Below, one piece after another: positions 1 to 11,934 of a stretch of DNA of 64,000 bases (position 1 is the first letter of the stretch; each line of letters starts with the position of its first letter). This stretch comes from Hysterangium stoloniferum (taxonomy: Eukaryota; Basidiomycota; Agaricomycetes; Hysterangiales; Hysterangiaceae), in the NCBI GenBank assembly GCA_015178975.1, contig WHVD01000078.1:124001-188000 (forward strand), given 5' to 3'. The notes under the pieces were generated by a model. It was given only the letters and a program-made list of their open reading frames with translations. It had not been told where the DNA came from and did not search any database. A program made the translations under genes and the position numbers.

Positions 1-159
1 GATGGACGTTATTGCAGTCCGGAGTTCCTCATGGAGCTCATGGAGGTCCATGACAAACTCTTGAGCGTGGGCAGAGGCGAGATTTCATTCTGGGTGTACT
101 GTAATATTTGGATTGTACCCTTATTTGCAAAGAATGGGGAAATGCCAGTAGTGGCTGAA

Positions 160-589
160 TGTCACGAATCGATTATTCTTCAACAAAGTTGAATAATATT
201 CTACTGATCAAACTCAAAAGCCTCGTTTGACGAAGTATATATTCGCCCTGTCGATGAAGTAAGAGGCTATTACCAGTCGTGAGAACTCACAGAAGTATTT
301 GTCGAAGAAGTTATGACAAGTAGATTACTAGTATCACTAAATTACAGATATTTCGACTGACTTCCCTCACTCCTTTCGTAGCCCTTTTATGCTTTTCTTC
401 GTATCGTTATGACTATGCTATGAACTAATAATGAAATTATATATGACGTCGAAATGAGACATGTCGAAAGAGATTCAATGTTGTTGAATAATGTTCAGGT
501 TTGTTGAGTCGAATTTGATGAGTTGAAGAGTTTGTCGAAAGTTACCTTTGAATATTTGTGACAATATGTGACTTGTGACAGTTGTGACA
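160..589 (-). repeat. solo LTR, family A (430 bp), TSD CTGAA
   Basis: The repeat begins TGTCACGAATCG and ends GTTGTGACA, and is flanked by CTGAA at 155-159 and 590-594. Removing it restores the Gypsy-1 integrase sequence as seen uninterrupted in Gypsy-2 near 23270-23290. Other family A copies are at 26899, 33393, 40708 (partial), 51228 and 61805. Its sense orientation (TGTCACAACC first) is set by the copy at 51228, which follows a polypurine tract. Confidence 0.95.
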
Positions 590-594
590 CTGAA

Positions 595-2160
595 GGTGCA
601 TTGTTGTAAGCAAATTCTGCAAGTGGTAACAGGAATTTCCAATTGTCCTGTTGATAGTTGAGTTGCAATACATATGGAGATACATATTGTTCCAATGTCT
701 GATTGACATGCTCGGTTTGTCTGTCACCTTCCAGGTGATGTCCAGACGTGAAGTGTAGCTTCATGTCCAAGGATTTCCTGAGGGATCTAAAGAAGTGAGA
801 TACAAACTCTGATCCTCGATTGGAAGTTACAGTATGTGGGACGGAACTCCATGTGTGAGAGGTATGGCGAAATACACTCAGGAAATATAGTCGGATGAGC
901 TCTTACTATATCTCCTTTATTATTTCTATTTTCTCTCTTTTATTATATCTATAATTAGTTCAACGACCTATGTATGCAGTACATCGACTCTTGTGGGTGC
1001 ACACACGCCAGACTTATGTATTCTAGCGCCCGTAGTTTAGAACTCAGACACTTTTACACCACAACCACGACTTACTCAGACACCTGTTAGTGTCCTGTAA
1101 GTTGTGATTGGTGTATTGTCTTGACCGTCACAGATGGGCTTTAGCTACTCATTCAATCTGAGTTTTGAACTGTACCAGTTGAAACTCAATCCTTATCTCA
1201 ACCCGCATGGACTACATCCACGCTACTCTATTCTTCGACTCTCTAACTACTCTACTTGCACTCGAGCAGTCGTCCAGAATCACACTTAACAGTCGATTCT
1301 ACTTATTCATTCAAGCTATCTACCTTACTTTAGATAGCTACTTCTCTCTACCATATTGAACTAAGTAGTCAATACATCGTGGTATCGTACCTAAACGGTC
1401 GATATTCTTCGTATATAGAATGGTTAGAACTTCTACCACTCTTCACACCATGCTTGGGAAATACACTGATAATAAAAAGTTCTGCTAACTGCATAGATGT
1501 GATGGTATAATGTGTGGGAATGAATATACCTTGTTTTGAGAATCTGTCAACAATGACTAGAATGGCAGAAAAGCCTTCGGAGTCCAGTAGGTGTTCAATG
1601 AAATCCATAGAGATAGAATTCCACAGGTGTTCTGGTACCAGGAGTTGTTTCAGAAGGCCGTATGGCTTGTGATGCTGTGATTTAGAGTGTGGACAAGTAA
1701 TGCAAGATTTACAATAGTGCTTAATGAATCCTCGGAGTCCAGGCCAAGTATATTCTCTTCTTATTATTGATAGAGTCTTGTTGAACCTGAAATGTCCCAA
1801 GAGTGGATGGTCGTGTTTGTACTGGAGAATCCTGAGGTGGAGGCCATTGGAGTCTGGTACATAGATACGATTATCAAGTCTAATGAAACCGTGCTGATCA
1901 AGAGACCACTGAGGTTGACTGGGGTCCACAGGATTGTCAAGGTGTGCTTTGGTTATCGGGTATAGTGGAATTGCCAATAGAATATCTTGATGTAACTTCT
2001 CAATATCCATAATGATAATTCCATGGACAATGGGATGAACAAGGAAAGTTGCATGGACTGATATGGTAAGCTGCTGATTCGTGAAAATAGGTTTCAAGTT
2101 GTGTGGGTTTACTGTGGCATAGTTGTTGCTACCCTCTTCAGGATAGACATCCCATCATCT
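595..2160 (-). pseudogene. Gypsy-1 integrase region
   Basis: Reading leftward from about 2100, the zinc-binding N-terminal domain of a retroviral-type integrase is seen (HHCC, with GHFRFNKTL and CITCPHSKS), then the catalytic core with its DFIEHLLDSEGF stretch and VDRFSKQGIF. The core continues after the family B solo LTR and again after the family A solo LTR. It is a fossil with several breaks. Confidence 0.85.
854..1447. repeat. solo LTR, family B (594 bp), TSD CCATG
   Basis: TGTGAGAGG at the left end and CTCTTCACA at the right end, with CCATG at 849-853 and 1448-1452. The empty site is visible in Gypsy-2 near 23525. Two more copies are in the window (15724-20322 and 34149-34778). No internal region of this family is present, so the transcription direction is not known. 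Confidence 0.94.
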
Positions 2161-3337
2161 AGTTAAAGTGTTGGGTTTGCCACTGAGATGGCCAGGTCGA
2201 AAGTGGATAATCATGTTAAAGGCTGACAGATATTCAGACCAACAGGCCTGCTGGCAGGTTAAAAGTTTCATGGTAGAAAAGTATTCCAGGTTCTTGTGAT
2301 CTGTTACAATGTCAATCAGAATTCCCAAGCCTTCCAAATAGTGTCTCCATATTTTGAAAGCTGAAAGAATTGCTAGGAGTTCCTTGTCATGAACATCATA
2401 ATTGAGCTCTGTGCTGGTAAAAGTCCGGGACAGAAAAGCCATGGGGTGGACTTCTCTGTCAGAGTCCTGGATAGACAGAATGGCTCCAAGTGCATAGTCT
2501 GAGGCATCCATTTCAACAATGAGCGGGAAGTCTGGTTTCCAATGTGAAAGAATTGGAGCTGAAGAAAAATAATCTTTTAAAAGATTGAAAGCTTTTTGAC
2601 ACTTATCATTGAAATTCCACAGAGCACCTTGCAAGTAAGATGAGTAAGGGGGACCATGATTTCGGAATATCTGCAGATAAAATGTCTGTAAAAATTGGCA
2701 AAGCTGAGGAAAGATTGAATATCTTTTACTTTTCTGGGATCTGGCCAATCTTTGATGACTTGTACTTTAGTTTTGTCCATTTGGAGTCTGTGTCAAAAGT
2801 GCATTTTTTACCATTTGCAAATAAACCATGTTTTCTGAGTCTTCTGAGAACTTCATGGACTTGTTTGTCATGTTCCACAGGGTCCTCGAAATAGATAAGA
2901 ATGTCATCTAAGTAAACAATAATGCATACATCAAGCATGTCAGAGAAAATGTCATTAATAAAACATTGAAAAACAGACAGAGCATTGGTGAGTCTGAAAG
3001 GCATCACCAACCACTCAAAGGCCCCATAATGGGTTCTGAAAGTGGTTTTCTGCTCATCACCCACAGAGATCCAGACCAAATGGTAGGTGTGTTTAAGGTC
3101 TATTTTGGTGTAAATCCGGGCATTCCGTGGAGTGTCGAGCAAATCAGATATAAGTGGGAGTGGATACTTATCCTTTTTTGTGACAGCATTGAGTCCTCTG
3201 AAATCAACACATAGTCTAAGGGATCCATCCTTCTTCTTGATGAACAGAACAGGTGCTCCAAAAGGAGATTTTGAGGGTCTGATAAAACCTATGGACAGAT
3301 GTTCATCCAGGAAATTGCAGATTGCAGAAAGTTCCAT
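2155..3337 (-). pseudogene. Gypsy-1 reverse transcriptase and RNase H region
   Basis: The reverse transcriptase has [23 protein letters not shown], the [11 protein letters not shown] block and the catalytic YLDDILIY. Downstream the RNase H has VEMDASDYALGAIL and [10 protein letters not shown]. Motif order and wording are those of Ty3/gypsy chromoviruses. Overlapping plus-strand open frames here are shadows. Fossil, several breaks. Confidence 0.9.
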
Positions 3338-3429
3338 GGAGGAAAGTGGGTAAATATGTCCAAGGGGTGGCTGGGCACTTTCTTCGAGGTTGATTTTTAG
3401 GTCATACTCTCTATGGGGTGGAAGCTGGT

Positions 3430-5475
3430 CAGCTTTTCACTTACTAAAAACATCTGCAAAGTCATAATATTTCTCCGGGACACCTTTTAGATTAGTGGTT
3501 TGCTCAGATGCGGATACTGGAGTTGAAAAATGACCGGATGCTTCATCAATTTTCAAATTGATAGTGAATGCCTGGGATCCATCCATTTTTGTAGCCCTAA
3601 TAAACACTGCAGCATTAATAAGAGAAATAGACAGAGGTGCTGTGGGTTCCACAGAAGCTGTGGGTGCCATAGGGATCACAGGAGTCCTCGAGACTGCAGG
3701 TGCCAGGAAGGCCATGGGTACTGTGGAGGCTGTGTCAGGTATAGTTTTCTCAGAAGCTGTGGGTGTCCAGAAAGTTATGCTGTTTGCTACCCAGTCAATC
3801 AACGGATTGTAGTGGGTAAGTCAGTTATGTCCTAGGACAACCAAGCAACTTGAGTCTAACTGGGTCACATAGAAAGTGACCAATTGAGATGTTCCACATG
3901 GGAACTTGATGGATAAATTGCAAGCTTGGGTGATAACTGAATTGCTTGTGCCATTGAAAAGTCAGAGGCTGACCAGATTTATCAGATAGGTTGGCAACAG
4001 ATTATTTTGTGTAAATTTTGTATCTAAAAAACAATGAGTTGAGCCAGAATCTATGAGTGCTGAAAAAACAAATTTTGGAATCATATTAGACATAAGTTTA
4101 ATAAAAAACAAGTCAGAGTGTAAAAGAGCAGATGTGTTGAGATGGGTAAACTTGTGAATGTGTGGAGAGGCAACACAACCCCCAACCCATGTGGAGTCTG
4201 CAGGGTTGCTTACTCTTTTTTTGAGTCGGAAGCCGGTTTGTCCTTCGATGGAGTGTCTGTGGAGGAAATCTTGGCTGTTCGACCTTTTGCAGAGTTTGCT
4301 TTCACCAACAGACATTCTGGAACTTGATGACTGGGTTTTCCACACAAGAGACAAAGGTTTTTGTCCATATGTCGTTGTCATTCTTGTGGGTCAATTTGCC
4401 ATCGGGTTTGAGCTTGCCGGTAAGGTTGGGTTTTCCGGTTTGCTTGCTGGACTGTTGACCTTTGTTGTTGTTGTTGTTGTTAGAAGACTTTTTATCGTTC
4501 TTCTTGTCAGATTGTGTGGAGTTTTGGTTGCTGGTAGACAAAGTGTTGTTGTTGGTTTTATTGGCTGTGGACTTGACCTTGTCTGTGGAGGTCTTGCAGG
4601 CAACTTCTGTGTGATGTTCCCAATAGCGTGCATCCGCATTTTGAGCCTTGAGGTGCATACAGGACAATGTTTTTGGCTTGCCATCTTCTCCTTTTGAGAC
4701 TTCGTCTTTAAGGATGGCAGACTGGCATAGAATTGGTGGCAGAGAGCGGGATCGCCCCACTGACAATGAGCTGCAAGATTGTTGAACTGGACAATGTAGT
4801 CCATGATGCGCTGTGTGTCCTTCATACGAAGATTGGCGAGACTATTCTCGGCTTCTCCAGTCAGGTCATATGGGCCAAAGTTGGTTTCTAGCTCCTCAAT
4901 AAATGCATTCCAGTTGTCAAGCCAGAGCAGCTCTTCCTTGGAAAGTCTGCTAAAAGCCAGTTCGAACCATTTCAATGTGGGTCCCAAGAGATATGAAAGT
5001 GCATAATTGACTTTTTGGGAGTCTGTGGAAAATGTGGCAGATCGATCATGGAAATTAAAGTGACATTGCATAAGGAAAGTGGAAAGTTTGTTAGGGTTGG
5101 AACCTGTGAAGGGTTCCGGAGCATTGACTTTTGACCGTGGAGGTTCTTGTTCTTTCTTCTTTCATTCATCAAGCAGGTGCATCATAAATTTATCTATGGT
5201 GCTTGCTAAAAATTCAGAAGTAGGGTCCTCCATGTGCAGTCATTCCATAGCTGGGGTTTGTTCAATACCCTTGCCCTTGTTGGGGGCCACAGGATTGTCC
5301 TTGTGCTCAGATTTGTCCAGGTTTTCCAGGACTTCTTCAATACAGGCTTCTTCCATGGTGTCTGGCTGGTTTGTGAGTGTCTGGCTGGTATACAAAGTAA
5401 GTGGGGAATGAAGAGTTGATGGTCCAGGTAATGATTCCTATACATGTGCTTTTCTTCTTGGTGGCATATTGTCAA
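3430..5475 (-). pseudogene. Gypsy-1 gag and protease region
   Basis: From the right: a gag capsid-like part (4391-5071, with LSYLLGPTLKWFE and a block ending FGPYDLTGEAENSL), a Lys/Asn-rich linker, and an aspartic protease with [17 protein letters not shown] near 4020-4070, where DSG is the catalytic triad. A Pro/Ala-rich spacer leads into reverse transcriptase. The same modules in the same order are found in Gypsy-2. Fossil with several breaks. Confidence 0.85.
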
Positions 5476-5500
5476 TCTGTGGGTCTAAGTCAGAAAATAC

Positions 5501-6536
5501 TGTTAAGGGGTGCATGTGGAGCTTAGCAGAGGGTTCTGGGGAACCCATGGATATTCCGGTAGGATGTGGCTTCAGCCTATAGGCTGTGTCCTCATGAAAT
5601 CGTGTTGTCCAATTTCAGATAGGCAGACAGGAATCCTGGGGAGTCTAGGAGTAGTTGTTGAGTTGGTGGTTGAGGGTCAAGTAATAGGTTGAGTCGAAGG
5701 TTTGAGAGATAGATAGGTTGGAGCCTGTGGGCTCTGACAGGATAAGTAGTGGTATGACAAAGAGAGGAATAGGATAGGAAATCTAAGCTGAAAACTTAGT
5801 TGATTTTCTGACTGGAGTGTATGTACAAGATTAGCTAGTTTATATAGACTGCTGAGTGTATGCAGCACCAAATCCGGTAATGATGAGATCCAAACAAGTA
5901 ATCATGAAATGGGATAAGTAAACACCAAGTTTGGTGTTAGGAATGGAACAGAGCAGGAGCAGAGTCCAAATTGTGACAGGTCATTTGTCCATAATGGGAA
6001 TGGGGCTGTTGGAGAGCTGATGGGTTCTCCAAGTGGAGACCAGTGACTGATGTGTGGAACAAGGTTGGGGAGAGACAAGACAGATGTGTATGGGTCCTGG
6101 GTGGGTATTCTGGTGACTGATACATGAGACGGTGAAGGTCGAGCATGAACAGGATTGATGTCTGGGTCCTGGCAGGTATTCCAGCAAACTGATAACTGGT
6201 GCATATAGAGTGCGGGTGCGTATAGGGTGCAGGTGCGTATAGGGTGTGGGTGCGTATAGGGTGTGGGTGCGTATAGGGTGTGGGTGCGTATAGGGTGTGG
6301 GTGCGTATAGGGTGTGGGTGCGTATAGGGTGTGGGTGCGTATAGGGTGTGGGTGCGTATAGGGTGTGGGTGCGTATAGGGTGTGGGTGCATATAGGGTGT
6401 GGGTGCATATAGGGTGTGGGTGCATATAGGGTGTGGGTGCGTATAGGGTGTGGGTGCGTATAGGGTGTGGGTGCGTATAGGGTGCAGGTGCGGATAGGGT
6501 AATGCCCGGAGTCCGGCGGGTTTTCTGGTCATAACA
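5501..6536 (-). repeat. Gypsy-1 5' LTR (1036 bp)
   Basis: In element orientation it begins TGTTATGACCAG at 6536 and ends CCTTAACA at 5501. The next bases inward, GTATTTTCTGACT, are shared with Gypsy-2 at the same place. It is a divergent member of LTR family C. It is longer than the family's usual 805-819 bp because of an internal minisatellite. The right flank CTTCC (6537-6541) should be half of its TSD; the other half is outside the window. Confidence 0.88.
6203..6500. repeat. 17-bp minisatellite inside an LTR
   Basis: About 17 tandem copies of GGGTGTGGGTGCGTATA lie inside the Gypsy-1 LTR, nearly identical in the centre and more varied at both edges. Family C LTRs elsewhere hold only one or two copies of the same unit (for example near 21170-21195), so it expanded in this copy. 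As 17 is not a multiple of 3, all three minus frames stay open and give spurious His/Pro/Tyr-rich open frames. Confidence 0.95.
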
Positions 6537-8966
6537 CTTCCTGCACCAAGAATGGGGTAAAGATCCAGCACAAAAGGCTACCCAGGAAGGAATTATATCA
6601 CTTTTTAGGCAATACCTACTTGATATCAAGGAGAGAATAAATGTGTGTCTTAGTTTCTTTTTAAATATCAAACTTTTGAGCTAAAAACTTTATTTCAGGG
6701 CCCAATTGTCAAGGGCAAAGTTTCATTCATGTGTGACTGCTGGCAGGCAAGTAATGTGGACTCATACTTTGCTGTCATGGCACACTGGATTGAATGGACC
6801 AATTCAAAAACATGGACCCTACAAGCCTCACTAATTGGGTTTACAAAGATGAACTGCTCACACAGTGGCAAGTGGGTTGCAATGGCACTATTCGAACTTA
6901 TCAGCTGGGTTGATATTATAAAAAAGTAAGTACATATAACAATTACAATATCACAAGCCATTATTTAATATAATTTAATAGACTGGTTGGATCACATCTG
7001 ACAATGCAGCAAACAATGGCACAATGATGAGAGAGTTCATGGTCCTTTTTGAAGGAGCAACAGGTGAAAAATATGATTGGAAAGAACATCGTATTCGGTG
7101 AGTTTTTTGTTATGTCTGTTTTATACAATACTAACATTAAATAATATTAAAATTACAGTTGCCTTGCACATGTCATTAATTTGGCCACTCAAGCAATTAT
7201 CCCAACATATTCTGGTGCTAAACACTACAACCCACATGACCTTGAAGCATACCTTCCAACTCAAGGCACAGGTGACAAGAGGGATGTATTGGGGATAGTT
7301 CATGCCATAGTTGTGAAGGTATGTAATAAAAGATGTATTCAGTTCACACTGATACTATCTATATACTTCAGGTTCGAAGCTCAAGCAAACAAAAAGAACT
7401 ATTTCTCAAACTACAAAAGGACAAAGGCTCTGATCGCCCACAAACACTTTTATTAGATATGCCAGTTCATTGGTCATCTACATTTGTTATGGCGAACCAG
7501 GAATATCTTTTACAGGATGTAAGTGTTAAAACAGATACAATACTTGGTTATTCTGATATTTTATATTGGTTTACAGCATGTGGATCACTTTATATTTAAC
7601 ATAACTGCTGAAGAGAACAACACCATGAGGTATGCAAAACTTCGTTCACTTGCATTGGATAAGGCAGAATGGGATGAGATCCAGGAATTTCAGGAATTAA
7701 TAAGAGTAAGGATTTTATTCAATTTAACATCACATCATCCAGTTATCCATTGAATTGGTTTTATCAGTATGTAGATGCTACACAACAAGCCTTCTCATCC
7801 AAAAACCATCCTACACTTTATTTGGCAATTCCGGCACTTGAGGGATTGCATACTACATGGACAAAGCACCATTCTAAGTGTAGCCCATTGTTCATTTCAC
7901 CCCTAGGAGCTGGAATTGCAAAAATTGCTGAATACTACAACAAAACTGAGGAAACTGATGTCTATCTCATTGCCATGAGTACATCATATACATTATACTG
8001 ATCTGTCCCACTTCATAGTCCTTTATTCACAGTGCTTAATCCCTCACAAAAAGCACTGCATTTCAAGAAGTACTGGGGTGCCAAATTAAAAAATCAGGCA
8101 CTTGAGTGTGTTGAAAAGATAGTGAGAATCTGTGTTTTTCTGCTTTCAATCACTAATTTATTTTTATAGTTTCAGGAATGGTACATAAAGTTATATAGAA
8201 ATGGTGCTCCTGCCATTCAGCCTAAATACCCAAAAACCACAAAGCTATCGCAGCTTTTACTTGAACTCAAAAGTAGCAAGGATGATGACAACAACGAGAC
8301 TTCCTTGAGTGCATCACCTTGGATGCGTGAGTACCAGCACTGGTTTCAAACTCAAGAGGTAGTCCCAGAATCGAAGGGAATTGTGGAATGGTGGGGTGTA
8401 AGCTTTTAACTGCAATTTTATTTATTTCATATCCTCAATTTTTAAAACAGGTTAATTGTGATAGATATCCAGTATGGGCATCCTTAGCCCTGGATTATCT
8501 TCCCATTATGGCTTCCTCTGTATCTAGTGAGAGGGCATTTTTGGCGGGTGGCATTACACTCACATGCCGTCAAAACTGTTTAAAAAATGACATTGTTGAA
8601 GCACTTCAAGTTGTCAAATGTGCAATTCAAAAGGACCTCCTCATCCATCCTCCAATGCCTTCCTCTTCATTTGAGATGGATATTGAGAGTGACGAAGAAA
8701 TTGAAACAAGTTTACAGAGTGGGGATTCAGAGGCTGTATTGCTTGAAGTTGAGCTATCCTCTGATGAAGAGGAAATTTATGTGTAATATAAATTGATAAT
8801 ATTTTTGAGAAGTTTATTTGATTTTATTAGTAGACTACAAGTTTAAAAATCTGTTATACCACGGCCTGGGGCCCAAGCTGGGCCAGGCCAGGCCCAGGCT
8901 CTCTCTCAAAGCCCAGGCCATGAAAGCTGAGCCCAAGCCGGAGGCTTTAAGCCAGGCCGGGCCTTG
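6537..8966 (+). mobile_element. hAT DNA transposon, 3' part
   Basis: The right-hand part of a hAT transposon, whose left part is beyond Gypsy-1 outside the window. After the transposase stop comes a GGCC-rich subterminal zone (8865-8966), typical of hAT ends, and the complement of the last bases reads CAAGGCCCGG, a plausible hAT terminal inverted repeat. The following CCAATCAC could be one copy of an 8-bp target duplication, which cannot be checked here. The transposon seems to sit in the RT element to its right. Confidence 0.8.
6538..8786 (+). pseudogene. hAT transposase, N-terminal part missing
   Basis: Exons can be read at 6538-about 6640, 6699-6925, 6982-7097, 7159-7318, 7372-7518, 7577-7705, 7768-7978, 8033-8121, 8170-8397 and 8451-8786, with GT-AG introns of about 48-62 bp. 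The RNase H-like transposase core is seen (CDCWQASNVDSYF then WITSDNAANNGT, where an acidic residue follows the TSDN block, then RCLAHVINLATQA). The last exon holds the hAT dimerisation domain (YPVWASLALDYLPIMASS and SSERAFLAGG). The junction between the second and third exons does not keep frame with the splice sites I chose, so a small indel is likely there. The DNA-binding BED finger should be upstream, off the window. Probably inactive because it is split by Gypsy-1. Confidence 0.85.
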
Positions 8967-9437
8967 CCAATCACTAATTGCACTGATATTTCACCGAATA
9001 TTAAATAGGATGTCATAAGACTAGATATATACCATTTCTCTTTATCTCACTCTGGTCTGGTGAACAACATCATGTTGCAGTCTAAAGCGGGAGCCAGCTG
9101 CAACCACAGATGACAGAGAGGCATCCATAGTAGCAGGCATGGGCCAAACAGGGCAGAGCTTAGAAAGGCTGGAGGACTGGGAGAAGCGGTCTGTGAATGT
9201 AGCCATGAAGACCCGATGTTGTTAGGAATTGTTAGGAGACAATGGAAACAATAGGGCAAGTCCCGGTAAGGCTGTAGGTCGTCTTGAGAGAAAGAACCTT
9301 GGGGGAGACCTTGAGATTAAGGTTGGGGGTGATGGAGAACATGAGGGTGAATTCAAAGTGAGGCGGCATCAGCAATGGAATTATCTTTGGAAGGAAGCCA
9401 TTTAGATTCAAAAAGGAAGTCAAGCTGGGATGCGAGC

Positions 9438-10571
9438 TGTTACGATTGGAAATCCCACCGGACTCCGGGTACTAGCTTATATGCACCCGCACCCTATACA
9501 CACCCGTTATCAGTTCACCGGAATTCCCACTGGACTCTGTACATCAGACTTGTCTACGTTTGACTTCGTTATGTTGCGTTTCAGTCACCGGAAAACCCAC
9601 CGGACTCCATCTCTGTCTATTTCCGACCTCATCCCGCGCATCAGTCACCAGACCCCGCTCAGTAAATCCGTCACCTCTCTAACTGAGCCCTGTTCCCATT
9701 TTAGTCAAATGACCTGTTACAATTCGGACTCCACTCCCGCTCCATTTCCCATTATGGTTTATGATTTGTCACTATTCAGACTCTGCTCTGTTCTGTCCCA
9801 TTCCTAACACCAATTTGGTGTTTACTTTTCCCATTTTAAGTTTTGCTCATTCCATTTAATCATTACTGGATTTGGTATGACATTTACTCCATGGTCTATT
9901 TAAACTGGCAGATGTTGTACATACAATCCAGTCAGAAAATTAGCTTAGATTCCCCCCAGTAATCTAATACATTTTCCGCTCTAAAACCCTACTTGAATCA
10001 CACCGCTCACACTAGTCGGAGCCCACAGGCTCCGACACATCTATCTCTCTCACCAATCTCAACTCACGACCCACGACCTCTGACCCACGACCTCCGACCC
10101 ACGACCTCCGACCCACGACCTCCGACCCACGACCTCCAACCTCCAACCTCCCACCTCCAACCTCCAACCTCCAACCTCCAACCTCCAACCTCCAACCTCC
10201 AACCTCCAACCTCCAACCTCCAACCTCCAACCTACAACCTCCGACCTACGACCTCCGACCTACGACCTCCGACCTACGACCTCCGACCTACGACCTCCGA
10301 CCTATGACCTCCGACCTACGACCTCCGACCTATGACCTCCGACCTACGACCTCCGACCTCCGACCTACGACCTCCGACCTCCGACCTCCGACCTCCGACC
10401 TACGACCCCTTGACCCACGACCCCTGCCCAGACTCCCTGGGATTCCTGTCCATCCATCTGAAATTGGACAACACGATCTAGTGAGGGTGCAGCCTATAAG
10501 CTGAAGCCGAGTCCTACTGGATATCCCGCAGGTTTCTCTGGAAACCCACCCTGTATGTATGTATCCTAACA
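9438..10571 (+). repeat. solo LTR, family C (1134 bp), TSD CGAGC
   Basis: Starts TGTTACGATTGG and ends TATCCTAACA, flanked by CGAGC at 9433-9437 and 10572-10576. Same family as the LTRs of Gypsy-2. It is about 320 bp longer than those because of the internal minisatellite at about 10062-10425. Confidence 0.95.
10062..10425. repeat. 7/14-bp minisatellite in a solo LTR
   Basis: Tandem heptamers of the type CCTCCAA, CCTCCGA and CCTACGA, partly in 14-bp pairs, in the 3' part of the LTR. Other family C LTRs have a short version of the same tract (for example 20569-20620). It causes spurious open frames in both directions. Confidence 0.92.
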
Positions 10572-10854
10572 CGAGCCCAAGGAATTGACACAAGAGTTCC
10601 ATTGTGGGAGATGAGCGGATGGAGAGCTTGGTAATAGTGGAGTGTACATTTTGATTATCAGTATGAAATATAACACGATGGCCCAAGAAATGGGGACCCC
10701 AGCATAAAATAGCATGAATGATGGTGTAAAATTCTTTAAATTGGATGTCAGTGCCTGAATAATGATGAGGAATTCGACAAGAAAACCATTGATTGTCAAA
10801 TACCCCACCTGCACCCTTTGTGCCACTTGCATCAGTGAAGATGTGGAGGGTAGT

Positions 10855-11890
10855 TCAGGAAGGGGAGATGAAATGGACCCCATTCCAACTGGGGGCATAA
10901 GTGGCCCACCAAGTAATGTCCCAATGTGCAGGGTGAGTAAGATGGTGGTGAGCAAAAGGAGAGGTGAACAATATTGCAAAATCGAACAGTGAGTGCATGA
11001 AGGCTTTGGAGAAAGGGATGATCTGCGAGCAGAATTGAAGAAAACCAGTTAATTCCTGTAACTCATGGAGGGTGCAATGCATCTTGGCCTGCCATTTGAT
11101 GAGAAGGTTTGACAGATATATCAGTTTACCTGTGGGTAGATGAGCCTCCATAGCCATAGAGTCAAGTTTGATGCCTAAATATTCAAGGAAGGTTGATGGC
11201 CCCTCAATTTTAGATTCTTGGAAACAGAGACCAAGGGCATTTGCTAAGCCATGGATCCATTCAAGAGCTGAATGGATAAGAGGAAGTGGGGTATGTAGCC
11301 TGAAAATCTGCAAAAAATCATCCAAATAATGCCAAATGAAGGCAGGAAGATGGCGGTGCAAGATCCAGTGGAGGCCCTCCAAGAATAAGTTGAAGATATA
11401 TGGAGCAGAATGCAGACCAAACATAAGGAAAAGCTCATAATAAAAATTTCCTGCCCAATGGAAGCCACTACTGGGGCCAATCAGCTGGTCAGATAGGAAT
11501 GTGGTGAAAGGCTTGTTCAAGATTTAATTTGAGCATGATTGATCCAGGGCCAGACTCAATGAGATCAGTGACGGCAGTCTGAAACATATCATACTTAATA
11601 TGTGCTTCAGAATCTGGTATACCATCATTAACACAGGAGCCATGAGGCCAAGAGAGATGATGGATCCGGCGAAGTTTATTGGAATGCTTTCGTGCAGCAA
11701 CACCCAGTGGTGAGGAGGGGAAATGAGGTAAAGGCAGGGATAGAAAGGGACCTCGGAGTCGCCCACACTCAAGCTGGGTGTCGATATCAGAAGCAATTGC
11801 ATCAGGAAAGGAAGAAGCTGTAGGAAGATTAGGACATGATTGGCTACATGCCCTGTCACCTCTGAAGCCAATGTCACAGCCATGGTCAAT
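10855..11890 (-). pseudogene. DIRS/Ngaro-like reverse transcriptase
   Basis: The N-terminal palm part is around 11500-11700 (IHHLSWPHGS, MLKLNLEQAFHHIPI); the part with the HYLDDFL box and the CFQESKIEGPSTFLEYLG thumb-side block is at 10855-11520. RNase H with FHTDNQNVHS follows at about 10640-10690. Fossil. Confidence 0.75.
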
Positions 11891-11934
11891 GATATGCAAT
11901 AGAGCGACTACAAATGGTCAGTCCGGATAGTCCA

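Larger units (their letters stand above)
1..6536 (-). mobile_element. Gypsy-1: Ty3/gypsy chromovirus, left part outside window
   Basis: Reading on the minus strand from 6536, this is an LTR, gag, protease, reverse transcriptase, RNase H and integrase, in the Ty3/gypsy order. The left end of the window cuts it inside integrase: its first bases align with Gypsy-2 near 23127, so roughly 2.7 kb (integrase end, chromodomain, any antisense gene, 3' LTR) should lie outside. It sits inside a hAT transposon and has itself received two solo LTRs (160-589 and 854-1447). The reading frames are broken in about ten or more places, so it is an old, dead copy. Closest relative in the window is Gypsy-2. Confidence 0.93.

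Noticed and set aside
2640-3353. Plus-strand open frames opposite Gypsy-1 reverse transcriptase
   Set aside because: Shadows of the RT frame; the equivalent frames in Gypsy-2 are not conserved as protein.
4142-4697. Plus-strand hydrophobic open frame rich in Val and Leu that looks like a membrane protein
   Set aside because: It is the antisense of the Asn/Lys-rich gag linker; AAC/AAA-type codons read as GTT/TTT on the other strand.
6203-6500. Possible CRISPR array
   Set aside because: Units are head-to-tail without spacers, inside an LTR, in a eukaryotic sequence.
5902-6671. Three long overlapping minus-strand open frames rich in His, Pro, Thr and Tyr
   Set aside because: They are the three frames of the 17-bp LTR minisatellite, which has no stop in any frame. 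No start context, no domain.
9993-10686. Open frames rich in Pro/Thr (plus) and Gly/Arg (minus)
   Set aside because: Translation of the CCTCCAA/CCTCCGA repeat tract in a solo LTR.
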